Notes: generated by a model not told the origin, from the sequence alone. DNA of 15,177 bases from UBA1724 sp963632245 (GCA_963632245.1 CAVGTF010000045.1:1-15177), one strand, 5' to 3'; positions 1 through 8,460 are shown, counted from the first letter of the stretch. Numbers and translations are program-made.

Positions 1-2
1 GG

Positions 3-1148
3 GGGGATCTGGCGGGCAAGTGGCATCGCCAGGTCGCCTGGATTGTGTTGGGGAGCTGTCTCTATGCGGTCACTGCGGCCACGGACTATCACTTCCTCTG
101 CCGAAGGAGCCACTGGTTCTATCTGCTGGGGCTTCTGCTGTTGCTGTCGGTGCTGGTCTTTGGACGGACCTTGAACAACACTCGCGGGTGGCTCCGAGTG
201 CCGGGCGTGGGATATCTGCAGCCTGTGGAGTTGGCGAAGCCGCTGACGCTCCTTTTTCTGTCGTGGCTGGCGACTCGTCCCGCGTTGCGCAATAGCCGTT
301 GGGGGGAGTGGCTTCCGCCGCTGGTGCTCTTTGCGGTCACGGCGGTGCCGGTCTTTTTGATTTGTCTGCAGCCCGATATGGGCACGGCGCTGGTCTTCCT
401 TCCTGTGACGCTGGCGCTGGCTTTTCTGACGGGATTGCGAAAACGCTGGTTCGTGTTGGGGGGATTGCTGGTGGTCTTGTCGTTGCCGCTGGCGTTCTCC
501 CATTTGAGCCACTACCAGCAGGAGCGCGTGAAGGTCTTTTTGGCGGCGCCATCTCGAAGCCTGTGCCGCGTGGCGTCCCTGGCGTTGCCCCAGTCGACGG
601 GCGAGCATCTCCAGCTGAAGGTGGAGGAGTTCCTCTCCACGGAGGACGGCAAGAAGCCCCGTGATGACTGGAATGCGGTGCAGAGCATGCTGGCGGTGGG
701 CTCTGGCGGCATGTTCGGCAAGGGCTACTTGAAGGGCACCCAGCATGTTTTGGGATACCTCCCCAAGACCATTGCGCCCACCGATTTTATCTTCTCCGTC
801 ATCGCGGAAGAGACCGGTTTCCTGGGGGGCGGCGCACTGATTATCCTCTTCGCCGTGCTCTTCCTCTGCTTCTGCCGAACCGCAATCACCGCGCGGGACC
901 GACTGGGTTGCGCGTTGGCGACCGGCGTGGCGGTCTTCTTTGCCACCCACGTGATCATCAATCTCTCCATGACCATGGGCGCCGCGCCCATCGTGGGAAT
1001 TCCGCTGCCCTTCGTGAGCTACGGCGGTTCCTTCATGCTGGGAACCATGATGCTTGCCGGCATTGCCCAGAGTGTGCAGATCCATGGCGAGCCCACGGTG
1101 GAGGAACGCATGCGAATGGTGCTGGCGGATTCTTCCGAGGAGGAATAG
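3..1148 (+). CDS. rodA: RodA, SEDS-family peptidoglycan polymerase (5' end missing)
   Basis: RodA is the inner-membrane glycosyltransferase that polymerises lipid II into glycan strands for lateral wall growth, paired with a class B PBP. The frame is already open at base 3, so the first transmembrane part lies outside the window and the GTG at 45 is probably not the start. Visible SEDS signatures are QPVELAK after an early helix pair, LQPDMGTAL, the long extracytoplasmic loop, then VQSMLAVGSGGMFGKGYLKGTQ, TDFIFSVIAEETGFLG and the C-terminal PLPFVSYGGSFML. The block ending in KGTQ with TDFIF and the PLPFVSYGG ending fit RodA better than FtsW. It ends in an acidic tail. lepB starts 4 nt after the stop, so the two are surely cotranscribed. 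FtsW/SpoVE is the only serious alternative. Confidence 0.93.
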   Translation, partial: GDLAGKWHRQVAWIVLGSCLYAVTAATDYHFLCRRSHWFYLLGLLLLLSVLVFGRTLNNTRGWLRVPGVGYLQPVELAKPLTLLFLSWLATRPALRNSRWGEWLPPLVLFAVTAVPVFLICLQPDMGTALVFLPVTLALAFLTGLRKRWFVLGGLLVVLSLPLAFSHLSHYQQERVKVFLAAPSRSLCRVASLALPQSTGEHLQLKVEEFLSTEDGKKPRDDWNAVQSMLAVGSGGMFGKGYLKGTQHVLGYLPKTIAPTDFIFSVIAEETGFLGGGALIILFAVLFLCFCRTAITARDRLGCALATGVAVFFATHVIINLSMTMGAAPIVGIPLPFVSYGGSFMLGTMMLAGIAQSVQIHGEPTVEERMRMVLADSSEEE

Positions 1149-1152
1149 GATC

Positions 1153-1692
1153 ATGGATCTGCGCGAATTGCTACAGGGAAGTGCCGAGTCCGACGAGCGG
1201 GGACCGTGGGCGCGCTTCCTGGTGCCAAAATTGGACCGCGCATTCTGGATCCGTCTGGCGCTCCTGGCACTGGTCACCTTCCTGGTGGTGCGCTTCGTGG
1301 CGACGCCCGCATTCACCCACGGCGCCAGCATGGTGCCCACCTACGCGGAACGGGAGTTCCTCCTGATTTGGCATCCCGTATACTGGTTCCGGAATCCCCG
1401 CGTCGGCGATGTGGCCGCTGTGCGCTATCATGGCCAGAAGGTCATGTATTTCAAGCGCGTGGTGGCGCTGGAGGGCCAGACGGTGGAATTCCGCGACGGA
1501 CGGCTCTTCGTGGATGGACAGGAGGCTACGCAATACTGGAATCGCCTGACTCCCTGCAAGTGGAATCTCTCGCCGCGGGTCGTGCCACCGGGACACGTCT
1601 ATCTGGTGGGCGACAACCGCGCCATGCCCATGGAGGAACACCTCTTCGGACACGCCGATCGACGGCGCTTGGTGGGAATGCCCCTCTGGTGA
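1153..1692 (+). CDS. lepB: Signal peptidase I (S26 family), divergent box E
   Basis: This membrane-bound Ser/Lys protease removes signal peptides from exported preproteins. The start at 1153 gives 179 residues and is preceded by the SD run GAGGAGGAA overlapping the rodA stop; the open frame extends further upstream but would lie inside rodA. A single transmembrane helix spans about residues 30-52. The catalytic Ser is in GASMVPT (S59) and the general-base Lys in YFKRVVALEG (K101), the usual box B and box D layout. Box E starts as GDNR (153-156) but continues AMPMEEHLFG where the classical family has xxSxDSRxxG. All catalytic residues are present, so it should be active. Its place after rodA makes an envelope-biogenesis operon. 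Confidence 0.9.
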   Translation: MDLRELLQGSAESDERGPWARFLVPKLDRAFWIRLALLALVTFLVVRFVATPAFTHGASMVPTYAEREFLLIWHPVYWFRNPRVGDVAAVRYHGQKVMYFKRVVALEGQTVEFRDGRLFVDGQEATQYWNRLTPCKWNLSPRVVPPGHVYLVGDNRAMPMEEHLFGHADRRRLVGMPLW

Positions 1693-1736
1693 ATCCAAAG
1701 GCCTTGGCGCACTAAATTGTCTTTCAAGGAATTCGA

Positions 1737-2141
1737 GTGTTTTTTATGGTGGAACGCAAGGAAATCACTCCCAAATACTGGACCTACGACCTGGGCGACG
1801 GATGGTGCGCCATGGCGGGAAAGACCGATGTGGACAATGATCTGGTGAGCTTCCGGGTTGCCAAGCAGACGGATCACTGGTTCCATTTGAGCGGCGCCCC
1901 CGGTAGCCACGTGCTGCTTCGGGGACCCGAGGGCGAGGAGCCCACGCGTGCTCTCTTGGAAGCTGCCGCCTCCATCGCCGCCTACCACAGCAAGGCGCGT
2001 CAGGCGGGAAGAGTTCCCGTGGATTGCTGCCTGGCAAAGGACGTCTCGAAGCCCCACCATGTGCCTGCGGGCACCGTGACGATCGCCCACGCCCGGATCC
2101 TGAAAGTGCGACCGGCGCTACCTCCGGGATACACGGTCTGA
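1737..2141 (+). CDS. Stand-alone NFACT-R (DUF814) RNA-binding domain protein
   Basis: The 134-residue protein is essentially one NFACT-R domain. That domain forms the C-terminal part of RqcH/NEMF/FbpA proteins, which bind tRNA and stalled 50S subunits in ribosome quality control. Visible signatures are DNDLVSFRVAKQTDHWFHL, GSHVLLR, the helix with AAYHSKAR, VPVD, and a final strand pair ending in ILKVRPALPPGY. The NFACT-N, coiled-coil and NFACT-C parts of full RqcH are absent, so this is the domain-only form. The GTG at 1737 is chosen because AAGGA at 1726-1730 sits 6 nt upstream; the ATG at 1746 is possible but 15 nt from that SD. It follows lepB by 44 nt and precedes hemW by 20 nt. The exact substrate is not evident from sequence. 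Confidence 0.85.
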   Translation: MFFMVERKEITPKYWTYDLGDGWCAMAGKTDVDNDLVSFRVAKQTDHWFHLSGAPGSHVLLRGPEGEEPTRALLEAAASIAAYHSKARQAGRVPVDCCLAKDVSKPHHVPAGTVTIAHARILKVRPALPPGYTV

Positions 2142-2161
2142 GGGGCTGGGAGCCGCGTTCC

Positions 2162-3286
2162 ATGAAGCAGCCCTATCGCTCGCTCTATATCCACGTCCCC
2201 TTCTGCCAGGGCGGAAAATGCGACTATTGCGCCTTCGAGTCCCAGGGGAATTCCACGGCATCGGAGCGCGAGGCATACCTGCGCCATCTTGAGGAGGAAT
2301 TCCGGCGTTACGAGGGGGAGTGCGAACCGCTGCGCTCGGTCTTCATTGGCGGCGGGACCCCCTCCGCGCTCTCGGCAGAGGAGCTCTCGCGGCTGTTGTC
2401 ATCGGTCCGGAGGCATTTCCAGTTGCTCCCCGATTGCGAATGGAGCTGCGAGGCAAATCCCGATTCCCTGGATTCGGAGAAGCTCGCCGCATTGCTCTCC
2501 GGCGGCGTGAACCGCCTGAGCCTGGGCGTACAGGCCTTCGATCACACGCTGCGCACCGCCGTCGGCCGCCGCGGCAGCCTGGAACGCCTGCCGTCACTGG
2601 TCTCCGAGGCGCGCGCACAGGGACTCGCTTCCCTGAATTTCGATCTGATCTACTGCATTCCCGGCGAGACCGCCTCTCAGTGGCAGGAGGAATTGCGCCG
2701 CGCGCTGGCGCTCGCTCCTGACCACCTCTCTTGCTACAGTCTCATGGTGCAGGAGGGCACTCCGCTGGCAAAGCGCCTAGCAGACTGCTACCAGGAGGAC
2801 GAGGAGCTCTTTCTGGAATGCTGGCATTGGAATGACCGCCTCCTGGGGGGGGCGGGGCTGTCTCGCTACGAGATCGCCAATTTTGCCCGTGAGGGCAAGC
2901 GTTGTCGTCACAATCGGGAGATCTGGCATGGCCAGACCTACCTGGGTTGCGGACCGGCCGCGGTCTCTTTCGATGGCGCCGACCGCCGCGCGAATCCCCC
3001 GCACCTGTGCGAATGGCTCCGGGATGCGCCGCCGCAGGTGGATTCTCTCCCCGAGAGCGCCCGTCGCCGGGAGATCCTGGCATTTGGGATGCGGACGGTG
3101 GAGGGTTGGAGTGCGTCGGAACTCCTGGCGGCCACCGGACTCTCATTGGAGGACGACGTGCTGACTCTCCCCGAATGCCGCGCGCTGCTTCAGGAGGGTC
3201 TTCTTGTCTGGCGGGACGGCCGGCTATCGCCCACCCCCGAGGGACTGCTCCTGGATGACCGGGTTGTCGGGGACCTCTTGGCCTGA
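2162..3286 (+). CDS. hemW: HemW-like radical SAM heme chaperone
   Basis: HemW proteins (once called HemN-like coproporphyrinogen III oxidases) bind heme and an iron-sulfur cluster and deliver heme to membrane respiratory proteins. The start at 2162 yields 374 residues beginning YRSLYIHVPFC, as in the family; the longer open frame upstream overlaps the NFACT-R gene and has no homology. Landmarks in order are the cluster motif with C15, C20 and C23, F25 after the third Cys (HemW rather than HemN), GGGTPS (63-68), EANPDS, NRLSLGVQAFD, NFDLIYCIPGE, the substrate-proximal YEIANFA and RHNREIW, YLGCGP, and a C-terminal winged-helix-like HemN_C region. The cluster spacing is CX4CX2C instead of CX3CX2C. 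The SD is weak (GGGAG-like). It is probably the last gene of the rodA operon. Confidence 0.9.
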   Translation: MKQPYRSLYIHVPFCQGGKCDYCAFESQGNSTASEREAYLRHLEEEFRRYEGECEPLRSVFIGGGTPSALSAEELSRLLSSVRRHFQLLPDCEWSCEANPDSLDSEKLAALLSGGVNRLSLGVQAFDHTLRTAVGRRGSLERLPSLVSEARAQGLASLNFDLIYCIPGETASQWQEELRRALALAPDHLSCYSLMVQEGTPLAKRLADCYQEDEELFLECWHWNDRLLGGAGLSRYEIANFAREGKRCRHNREIWHGQTYLGCGPAAVSFDGADRRANPPHLCEWLRDAPPQVDSLPESARRREILAFGMRTVEGWSASELLAATGLSLEDDVLTLPECRALLQEGLLVWRDGRLSPTPEGLLLDDRVVGDLLA

Positions 3287-3308
3287 ACGGCACCACCGCT
3301 GCCCACTC

Positions 3309-3337
3309 TTGGAAAAAGCCCCCTTGAACGCTATAGT
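3309..3337 (+). promoter_or_regulatory. Sigma70-type promoter for the secreted orphan gene
   Basis: TTGGAA at 3309-3314 and TATAGT at 3332-3337 are separated by 17 nt, matching the -35/-10 consensus at 4 of 6 and 5 of 6 positions. They lie just after the hemW stop and would give a leader of roughly 65-70 nt before the ATG at 3412. No better pair is visible in this gap. Confidence 0.55.
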
Positions 3338-3411
3338 ACCCGGCGTTCTGACTCTACCTTTGAACCCGGCCGGCGCCTCGCGCGCGAGCCCCAAACCACT
3401 CTCTGCAAACT

Positions 3412-4368
3412 ATGAAGAAAATCTCCCTCCTGACCGCGGTTGCCGTGATGATGGCATTCGCATTCACCCTGCAGGCGGCCCCCAAGAAGTCCCGCTACGA
3501 CGCCACCTGGAATGAGCGTCGCATTCAGGAGATCACCAAGGAGATCCTCCAGCAGGTCCAGAATCAGGAGGCCGAGTATCGCAAGAAGTACGAGGAGCAG
3601 GGAAAGAATAAGAATGGCGGCGATTTCGCCTACTATGGTCCCGGCATGACGCCTCCCCAGCAGAAGGACGAGTCCCTTCCCGAGTTCAAGTTGGATCGCA
3701 ACAAGATCCGCGCCGCGGTGACCAGTCGCTTTGGCGGAAAGGAGTCCGATTCCATCAGCATGAACAGCAAGGTCCCTCCGCGAGTGGATGTGCGTTCCCG
3801 TGCCGAGCTCTGGGAGGAGGCGCGCAATGAGATTGATGCCAAGCCCGAGTATTTTGTGGATCGCGAGACCATTGTGCAGCAGGAGATCAAGGACGCCATC
3901 GAGAAGTATCCCCTCTACAAGGAGGGCGATACCGTTGAGATCCGCTTCGCCCACGGCAGCGAGCCCCGCCGCACCTACCGCGGCACCTTCCGCACCGGCG
4001 CCGGCGCCTATAAGATCTGGATCGGCCGCGATATGCTGAATATGGACGACATCCCCGATCTGTTACGCCCCCGCTTCGATGCCAAGCTCAACCAGGAGGC
4101 CCGCCAGAAGGAAGTGGACAAGCATATCCTCATTCAGCGCGCCGAGTTGAAGCGCGAGGAGGCCATTGCCGCCCTGACCAAGGAGAAGCAACAGAAACAG
4201 TTCGATCAGAATCTTCCCCGCGGCTGGGTCTACGTGAACGAGTGCTGGAAGATGCCCTCCGAGATGGTGGACGAGGTCCTGGAGTATCGAAAGCTGGATC
4301 TCCAGCTGCGCAACACTCCTCGCGTGCCTTCTTCCAACTTCAACGTCATCCCCGGACGCTCTAACTAG
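3412..4368 (+). CDS. Secreted, highly charged protein of unknown function
   Basis: I do not recognise this 318-residue protein. It has a clear Sec signal peptide: MKK, a hydrophobic core to about residue 20, and an LQA-A cleavage site near residue 22, with no lipobox Cys. The mature part is rich in Lys, Glu, Arg and Gln. It has a likely coiled coil at about 35-65, a low-complexity linker with Pro and Gly, and an acidic/basic helical region. A small all-beta stretch follows near 172-205 (GDTVEIRF, YRGTFRTG, YKIWIGRDM), which looks like an SH3-type barrel. A second long coiled coil covers about 220-255, and the conserved-looking tail includes RGWVYVNECWKMP. A promoter and a terminator isolate it as a single-gene unit. 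There is no SD. A periplasmic structural or scaffolding role is only a guess. Confidence 0.8.
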   Translation: MKKISLLTAVAVMMAFAFTLQAAPKKSRYDATWNERRIQEITKEILQQVQNQEAEYRKKYEEQGKNKNGGDFAYYGPGMTPPQQKDESLPEFKLDRNKIRAAVTSRFGGKESDSISMNSKVPPRVDVRSRAELWEEARNEIDAKPEYFVDRETIVQQEIKDAIEKYPLYKEGDTVEIRFAHGSEPRRTYRGTFRTGAGAYKIWIGRDMLNMDDIPDLLRPRFDAKLNQEARQKEVDKHILIQRAELKREEAIAALTKEKQQKQFDQNLPRGWVYVNECWKMPSEMVDEVLEYRKLDLQLRNTPRVPSSNFNVIPGRSN

Positions 4369-4376
4369 CGCAAGAA

Positions 4377-4398
4377 GACGGCGGATTTCGTCGCCGTC
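4377..4398 (+). other. Small GC hairpin just after the orphan gene
   Basis: GACGGCG (4377-4383) pairs with CGCCGTC (4392-4398) around an 8-nt loop, 8 nt after the stop codon. No T run follows, so it is more likely a 3' mRNA-stabilising hairpin than a terminator. The true terminator is about 80 nt further on. Confidence 0.35.
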
Positions 4399-4475
4399 GC
4401 CGTGCAGAAAGAGGGGGGCGGGAGTCATTGCTCTCCTCGTGGCGGGAATCCCCTGCGGTTCCCCAGTTGTATCAG

Positions 4476-4521
4476 GCCCGGAAGGCCCAGTCGTTTATCC
4501 GCTGGCCGTCCGGGCTTTCTT
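4476..4521 (+). terminator. Rho-independent terminator of the secreted orphan gene
   Basis: GCCCGGAAGGCC (4476-4487) pairs with GGCCGTCCGGGC (4504-4515) with one mismatch, around a 16-nt loop, and is followed by TTTCTT. It separates the orphan gene from dnaE. Confidence 0.7.
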
Positions 4522-4576
4522 GTCCCAGGGCAAACCGCCCCGCATTCCCCCTTCCTAGAATATTCTTCTCTTCCCC

Positions 4577-7500
4577 ATGACTACCCCTCCCTTCGTGCAT
4601 CTGCACGTCCACTCCGACTACAGCCTCCTGGATGGCGCGGAGTCGGTCTCCTCCATCATCAAGCAGGCGGTGAAATTCGGCATGCCCGCCGTGGCGCTGA
4701 CCGACCACGGCACCATGAGCGGCGTCTATGCCCTGACCACCACCTGCGAGGCGCTCGCCCACGACAAGGAACACCCGGCGGAGCTCAACGGCATCGTCGG
4801 CTGCGAGTTCTATGTGGCGCCCGGAAGCCATCTGGATCACTCTTTTACCGAGGCCAACAAGGACCGCTTCCACTTGGTGGTGCTGGCGGAGAATCACCAG
4901 GGCTATGTGAATATGTGCCACCTCTCCCAGGAGGCGTGGCTGAAGGGCTTCTACGGAAAACCCCGCATCGACTTCGATCTGCTGCAGAAGCACAAGGACG
5001 GCATTGTCGTGTTGTCCGCGTGTCTCTCTGGCCAGGTGCAGAAGCTCCTGCTACGGAACTACGACAAAGAGGCGGAGGAGGTGGCGCGGCGCTACCGGGA
5101 TCTGCTAGGCGAGAAGCACTACTACATCGAGCTGCAGGACCACGGCCTGGAAGACCAGCACGCCATCAATGACCGACTGATCGCCCTGGCCAACAAGCTG
5201 GGCATCGGCATGGTGGTCACCAACGACTCCCATTACCTGCGGCAGGAGGATGCCGAGGCACAGGATCTGATGGTCTGCATCGGCACCCAGACGACCATCC
5301 AGGATCCCAAGCGCATGCGCTTCGGCACAGATCAGTTCTACTTCAAGAGCCAGGAGGAGATGGCGAAGCTCTTTCCCGCCATTCCCGAGGCCATGAGCAA
5401 CACCGTGGAGATCGCCAGCCGCTGCCACGTGCATTTGCCTACCGTGGAGGCCGATCACGCGAACCACTACCCCGCGTATCCCGAACCGCCCGTGGAGGGA
5501 AAGGACCCCGATCAGGTCCGCGAAGAACACCTCCGGCAACTCTGCCACGATGGCCTCCAGTGGCGGTATCACTTCGATCCCGATAAGGACGAAATCACCG
5601 AAGAGCGTCAGAAGATCCTGGATCGCATGAACTACGAGATCGGGATCATCAAGCGCATGGGATTCATTAGCTACTACTTGGTGGTGTGGGACTTCCTGCA
5701 TTACGCGGCGAAGATTGGCGTGCCCCTGGGACCCGGTCGTGGCTCCGGCGCAGGCTCCCTGGTGGCATACCTCATCGGCATCACGCACATCGACCCCCTC
5801 CGCTACAATCTGCTCTTTGAGCGCTTCTTGAACCCCGAACGCGTCTCGCCTCCCGATTTCGATATCGATCTGTGCGAACGCCGTCGCCACGAGGTAATTG
5901 AATATGTCCGCTCCAAATATGGCGCGGATCGCGTGGTGCAGATCGGCACCTTCGGCACTCTGAAAGCGAAGCAGGTGGTCAAGGATGTGGCGCGTGCCAT
6001 GGGCCGCTCTTTCGACGAGGGGAACCAGTTCGCGAAGCTGATTCCCGCGGATCCCAAGATGACCCTGGATATCGCGCTGAATGGCAGCGAGAAGCTGAAG
6101 TGTCCTCCCAGTCCGGAACTGAAGGCGAAGATTGAGTCGGAGCCCTGGTGCCAGGAGCTCTGGAAATACGCCAAGGTGCTGGAGGGCTTGAATCGCAATA
6201 TGTCCATTCATGCCGCCGGCGTCATCATCGGCGACATGCCGGTGGCGGAGGTGGCGCCCATCGCGCGCGGCGCCGGAGACGAGCCCATCACGCAGTTCTC
6301 CGCAATCCCCTGCGAATCCCTAGGACTGCTGAAGATGGACTTCCTGGGACTCAAGACGCTCACGCTGATCCAGGATGCACTGGATCTTGTGGAGGAGTCC
6401 GCCGGCATCAAGATCCTCTCTAACGATATTCCCGAGGGCGATCCAAAGACCTACCAGCTCCTGGGCGAGGGGAAGACCATCGCGGTCTTCCAGCTGGAAT
6501 CCGGCGGCATGCAGGAGCTCTGCCGAAAGTGGCGCCCTACACGGCTGGAGGACATCATCGCACTGATCGCCATCTACCGCCCCGGGCCCATGGAGTTCAT
6601 TCCCGATTTTCTGGGACGCAAGGAGGGCCGCATCCCCATGGACTACGATGTGCCCGAGATGGAGCCCCTGCTGGCCGAGACCAACGGCATCATGCTTTAC
6701 CAGGAGCAGATCATGCAGGTGGCGCAGGTGGTGGCGGGCTTCACTCTGGGACAGGCCGATATCCTCCGACGCGCCATCGGAAAGAAGAAGATCAAGGTCA
6801 TGGAGAAGATGAAGGTCAGCTTCCAGCAGGGCTGCCTGGACCATGGCATCAGCAACGAGATCTCCGAGAATATCTGGACCAAGATCCTCAAGTTCGCCGG
6901 ATACGGTTTCAACAAGAGCCACTCCGCTGCCTACGGATTGCTCACCTACCGCACCGCATATCTGAAGGCGAATTATCCCGCCGCCTTCATGGCCGCCGTG
7001 CTCACCAGCGAACTCTCCAATTCCGAAAAGATGGCATTCTACCTCAAGGAGTGCCGCGAGATGGGAATCCGGATCCTGCCGCCCGATATTAACATCTGCG
7101 GCAAGTCCTTCTCCGTCAGCGGAAAGGATATCCGCTTCGGATTGGCCGCCATCAAGGGCGTGGGCGGCGGCATTGTGGAGACAATCCTGAAAGAGCGAAA
7201 GGCCGGCGGCCCCTTCAAGGGCATGATGGATCTCTGCGAGCGCGTGGAGGGCGTCAACTCCCGTCTCCTGGATGCGCTGGTGCGCTCCGGCGCACTGGAT
7301 TGCTTCGGACATCGCCGCGAGGAACTCCTGGTGGCCATCGAACGCGTCCTGAGCCGCAGCGCGGAGGCACGCGCCGACCGCAAGAGCGGTCAGCTGGACT
7401 TCTTCGCCGCTATGAATCCCGGCAATAAGGAGGACGACGAGGACCTCTATCGCGGCTACCAGGAACTCCCCCTGGAGACTCTCCTGGGATACGAGAAGGA

Positions 7501-8212
7501 GCTTTTGGGATTCTTCGTTTCCGGACACCCCATCGACAAGGAGCATGAGCGCATTGAGACCTACCAGATCGATGACTTGGTGGATCTGCCGTCGCTGCCG
7601 CCTCCCGACAAGGAGGTGGTCTTCCGCACCGGCGCATATATCGCTCACTGCGTGAAGAAGATCTCCAAGAAGAGCCAGAAGCCCTTCGCAATCCTTACCC
7701 TGGAAAGCCGCGAGGCCTCCTACGAGGCGCTGCTCTTCAATCGGGAATACGAAAGCACTCTGAAGAACTACCCGGAACTCCTCCAGGAGGGAAGCATCGC
7801 CATCGTGGAGGGCATCGCCACGAAGGAGGAGGAGGAGAACTCCTCCACGCTCAAGCTCCGCATTAACAAGCTCATCCCCATGGACCACGCAGCGGAGTTC
7901 TTTACCTCGAAGATCTCTCTCACCATCGACGAAAAGGACGCCACACAGGAAAAACTGGCACTCTTCCTGCAACTCTGCTCCCGACACCACGGTCCCGCCG
8001 AAATCCATGTCGGCGTCCGACTGGAAAACGGGGAATGCCTCTTCTTTAAACGACAGGGACTCACCGTGAAGTCCAGCGAACGATTCCTGACCGCATTGGC
8101 AAAACTCTTCGGAAAGGAAAATGTGCGCCCCCGCGGCATCAAGGTGCGCCCACAACCCCCGAAACGCGGAAGCTATCTCGGAAATACCGGCGGAATCGCC
8201 ACGGAAGAATAA
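4577..8212 (+). CDS. dnaE: DNA polymerase III alpha subunit
   Basis: This is the replicative polymerase subunit that extends DNA at the fork while held by the beta clamp. At 1211 residues it has normal DnaE1 length. The N-terminal PHP domain keeps a full metal-ligand set: H8/H10/H12 region, D43-H44-G, E77, H99, C149, D217 and H219. The catalytic aspartates are in PDFDIDL (D429, D431), with the third in KMDFLGL (D588). Other landmarks are GPGRGSGAGSLV, NRNMSIHAAGV, GYGFNKSHSAAYG and a helix-hairpin-helix region near GVNSRLLDALVRSGALD. QLDFF at about 939-943 fits the internal beta-clamp-binding motif, followed by an OB fold and a short C-terminal domain. There is no SD; the leader is pyrimidine-rich (TTCTTCTCTTCCCC), with a TAGAAT box at 4556-4561 that could place the transcript start very near the ATG. 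Confidence 0.97.
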   Translation: MTTPPFVHLHVHSDYSLLDGAESVSSIIKQAVKFGMPAVALTDHGTMSGVYALTTTCEALAHDKEHPAELNGIVGCEFYVAPGSHLDHSFTEANKDRFHLVVLAENHQGYVNMCHLSQEAWLKGFYGKPRIDFDLLQKHKDGIVVLSACLSGQVQKLLLRNYDKEAEEVARRYRDLLGEKHYYIELQDHGLEDQHAINDRLIALANKLGIGMVVTNDSHYLRQEDAEAQDLMVCIGTQTTIQDPKRMRFGTDQFYFKSQEEMAKLFPAIPEAMSNTVEIASRCHVHLPTVEADHANHYPAYPEPPVEGKDPDQVREEHLRQLCHDGLQWRYHFDPDKDEITEERQKILDRMNYEIGIIKRMGFISYYLVVWDFLHYAAKIGVPLGPGRGSGAGSLVAYLIGITHIDPLRYNLLFERFLNPERVSPPDFDIDLCERRRHEVIEYVRSKYGADRVVQIGTFGTLKAKQVVKDVARAMGRSFDEGNQFAKLIPADPKMTLDIALNGSEKLKCPPSPELKAKIESEPWCQELWKYAKVLEGLNRNMSIHAAGVIIGDMPVAEVAPIARGAGDEPITQFSAIPCESLGLLKMDFLGLKTLTLIQDALDLVEESAGIKILSNDIPEGDPKTYQLLGEGKTIAVFQLESGGMQELCRKWRPTRLEDIIALIAIYRPGPMEFIPDFLGRKEGRIPMDYDVPEMEPLLAETNGIMLYQEQIMQVAQVVAGFTLGQADILRRAIGKKKIKVMEKMKVSFQQGCLDHGISNEISENIWTKILKFAGYGFNKSHSAAYGLLTYRTAYLKANYPAAFMAAVLTSELSNSEKMAFYLKECREMGIRILPPDINICGKSFSVSGKDIRFGLAAIKGVGGGIVETILKERKAGGPFKGMMDLCERVEGVNSRLLDALVRSGALDCFGHRREELLVAIERVLSRSAEARADRKSGQLDFFAAMNPGNKEDDEDLYRGYQELPLETLLGYEKELLGFFVSGHPIDKEHERIETYQIDDLVDLPSLPPPDKEVVFRTGAYIAHCVKKISKKSQKPFAILTLESREASYEALLFNREYESTLKNYPELLQEGSIAIVEGIATKEEEENSSTLKLRINKLIPMDHAAEFFTSKISLTIDEKDATQEKLALFLQLCSRHHGPAEIHVGVRLENGECLFFKRQGLTVKSSERFLTALAKLFGKENVRPRGIKVRPQPPKRGSYLGNTGGIATEE

Positions 8213-8291
8213 AGGCAAAACTCTTAGTTCTTGCCCCTGGGGAACACAGGGACACAAAAAAACGCCTGGGCTTCTTCTGCCTGGGCGCGAC

Positions 8292-8321
8292 AAGGCGCGC
8301 CAAGCTCGGCGCGCCTTTTTG
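8292..8321 (+). terminator. Rho-independent terminator of dnaE
   Basis: AAGGCGCGCC (8292-8301) pairs perfectly with GGCGCGCCTT (8308-8317) around loop AAGCTC, and the T run covers 8316-8320. It lies 80 nt after the dnaE stop. The A and T flanks could also let it act on the opposite strand. Confidence 0.85.
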
Positions 8322-8460
8322 TTTGTTCATTAGTTGAGTATTTCCTCAATTGTTTGTTTAAGCGTGTGGGTGAGAGGCTACATTAGGGGGGTAGCCATTA
8401 GAATAACGAAGGGACGGGGGCTGGCGCCCCCGGTCCCCCGCCAGCTGCGCGGATGCACCG

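Noticed and set aside
2024..2161. Extended N-termini upstream for hemW, and likewise for lepB (from 1054), copA (from 8643) and tsaE (from 11036).
   Set aside because: The extra residues overlap the previous gene, repeat or terminator and do not match the families; the internal ATGs align with family N-termini.
4465..4500. SRP (4.5S) RNA look-alike: TCAGGCCCGGAAGG resembles the conserved SRP core.
   Set aside because: The following AGCAG half of the conserved internal loop is missing (the sequence continues CCCAGTCG), and the segment pairs downstream as a terminator stem with a T run.
8264..8286. Direct repeat GCCTGGGC twice before the dnaE terminator.
   Set aside because: Only 8 nt long with two copies; chance is sufficient explanation.
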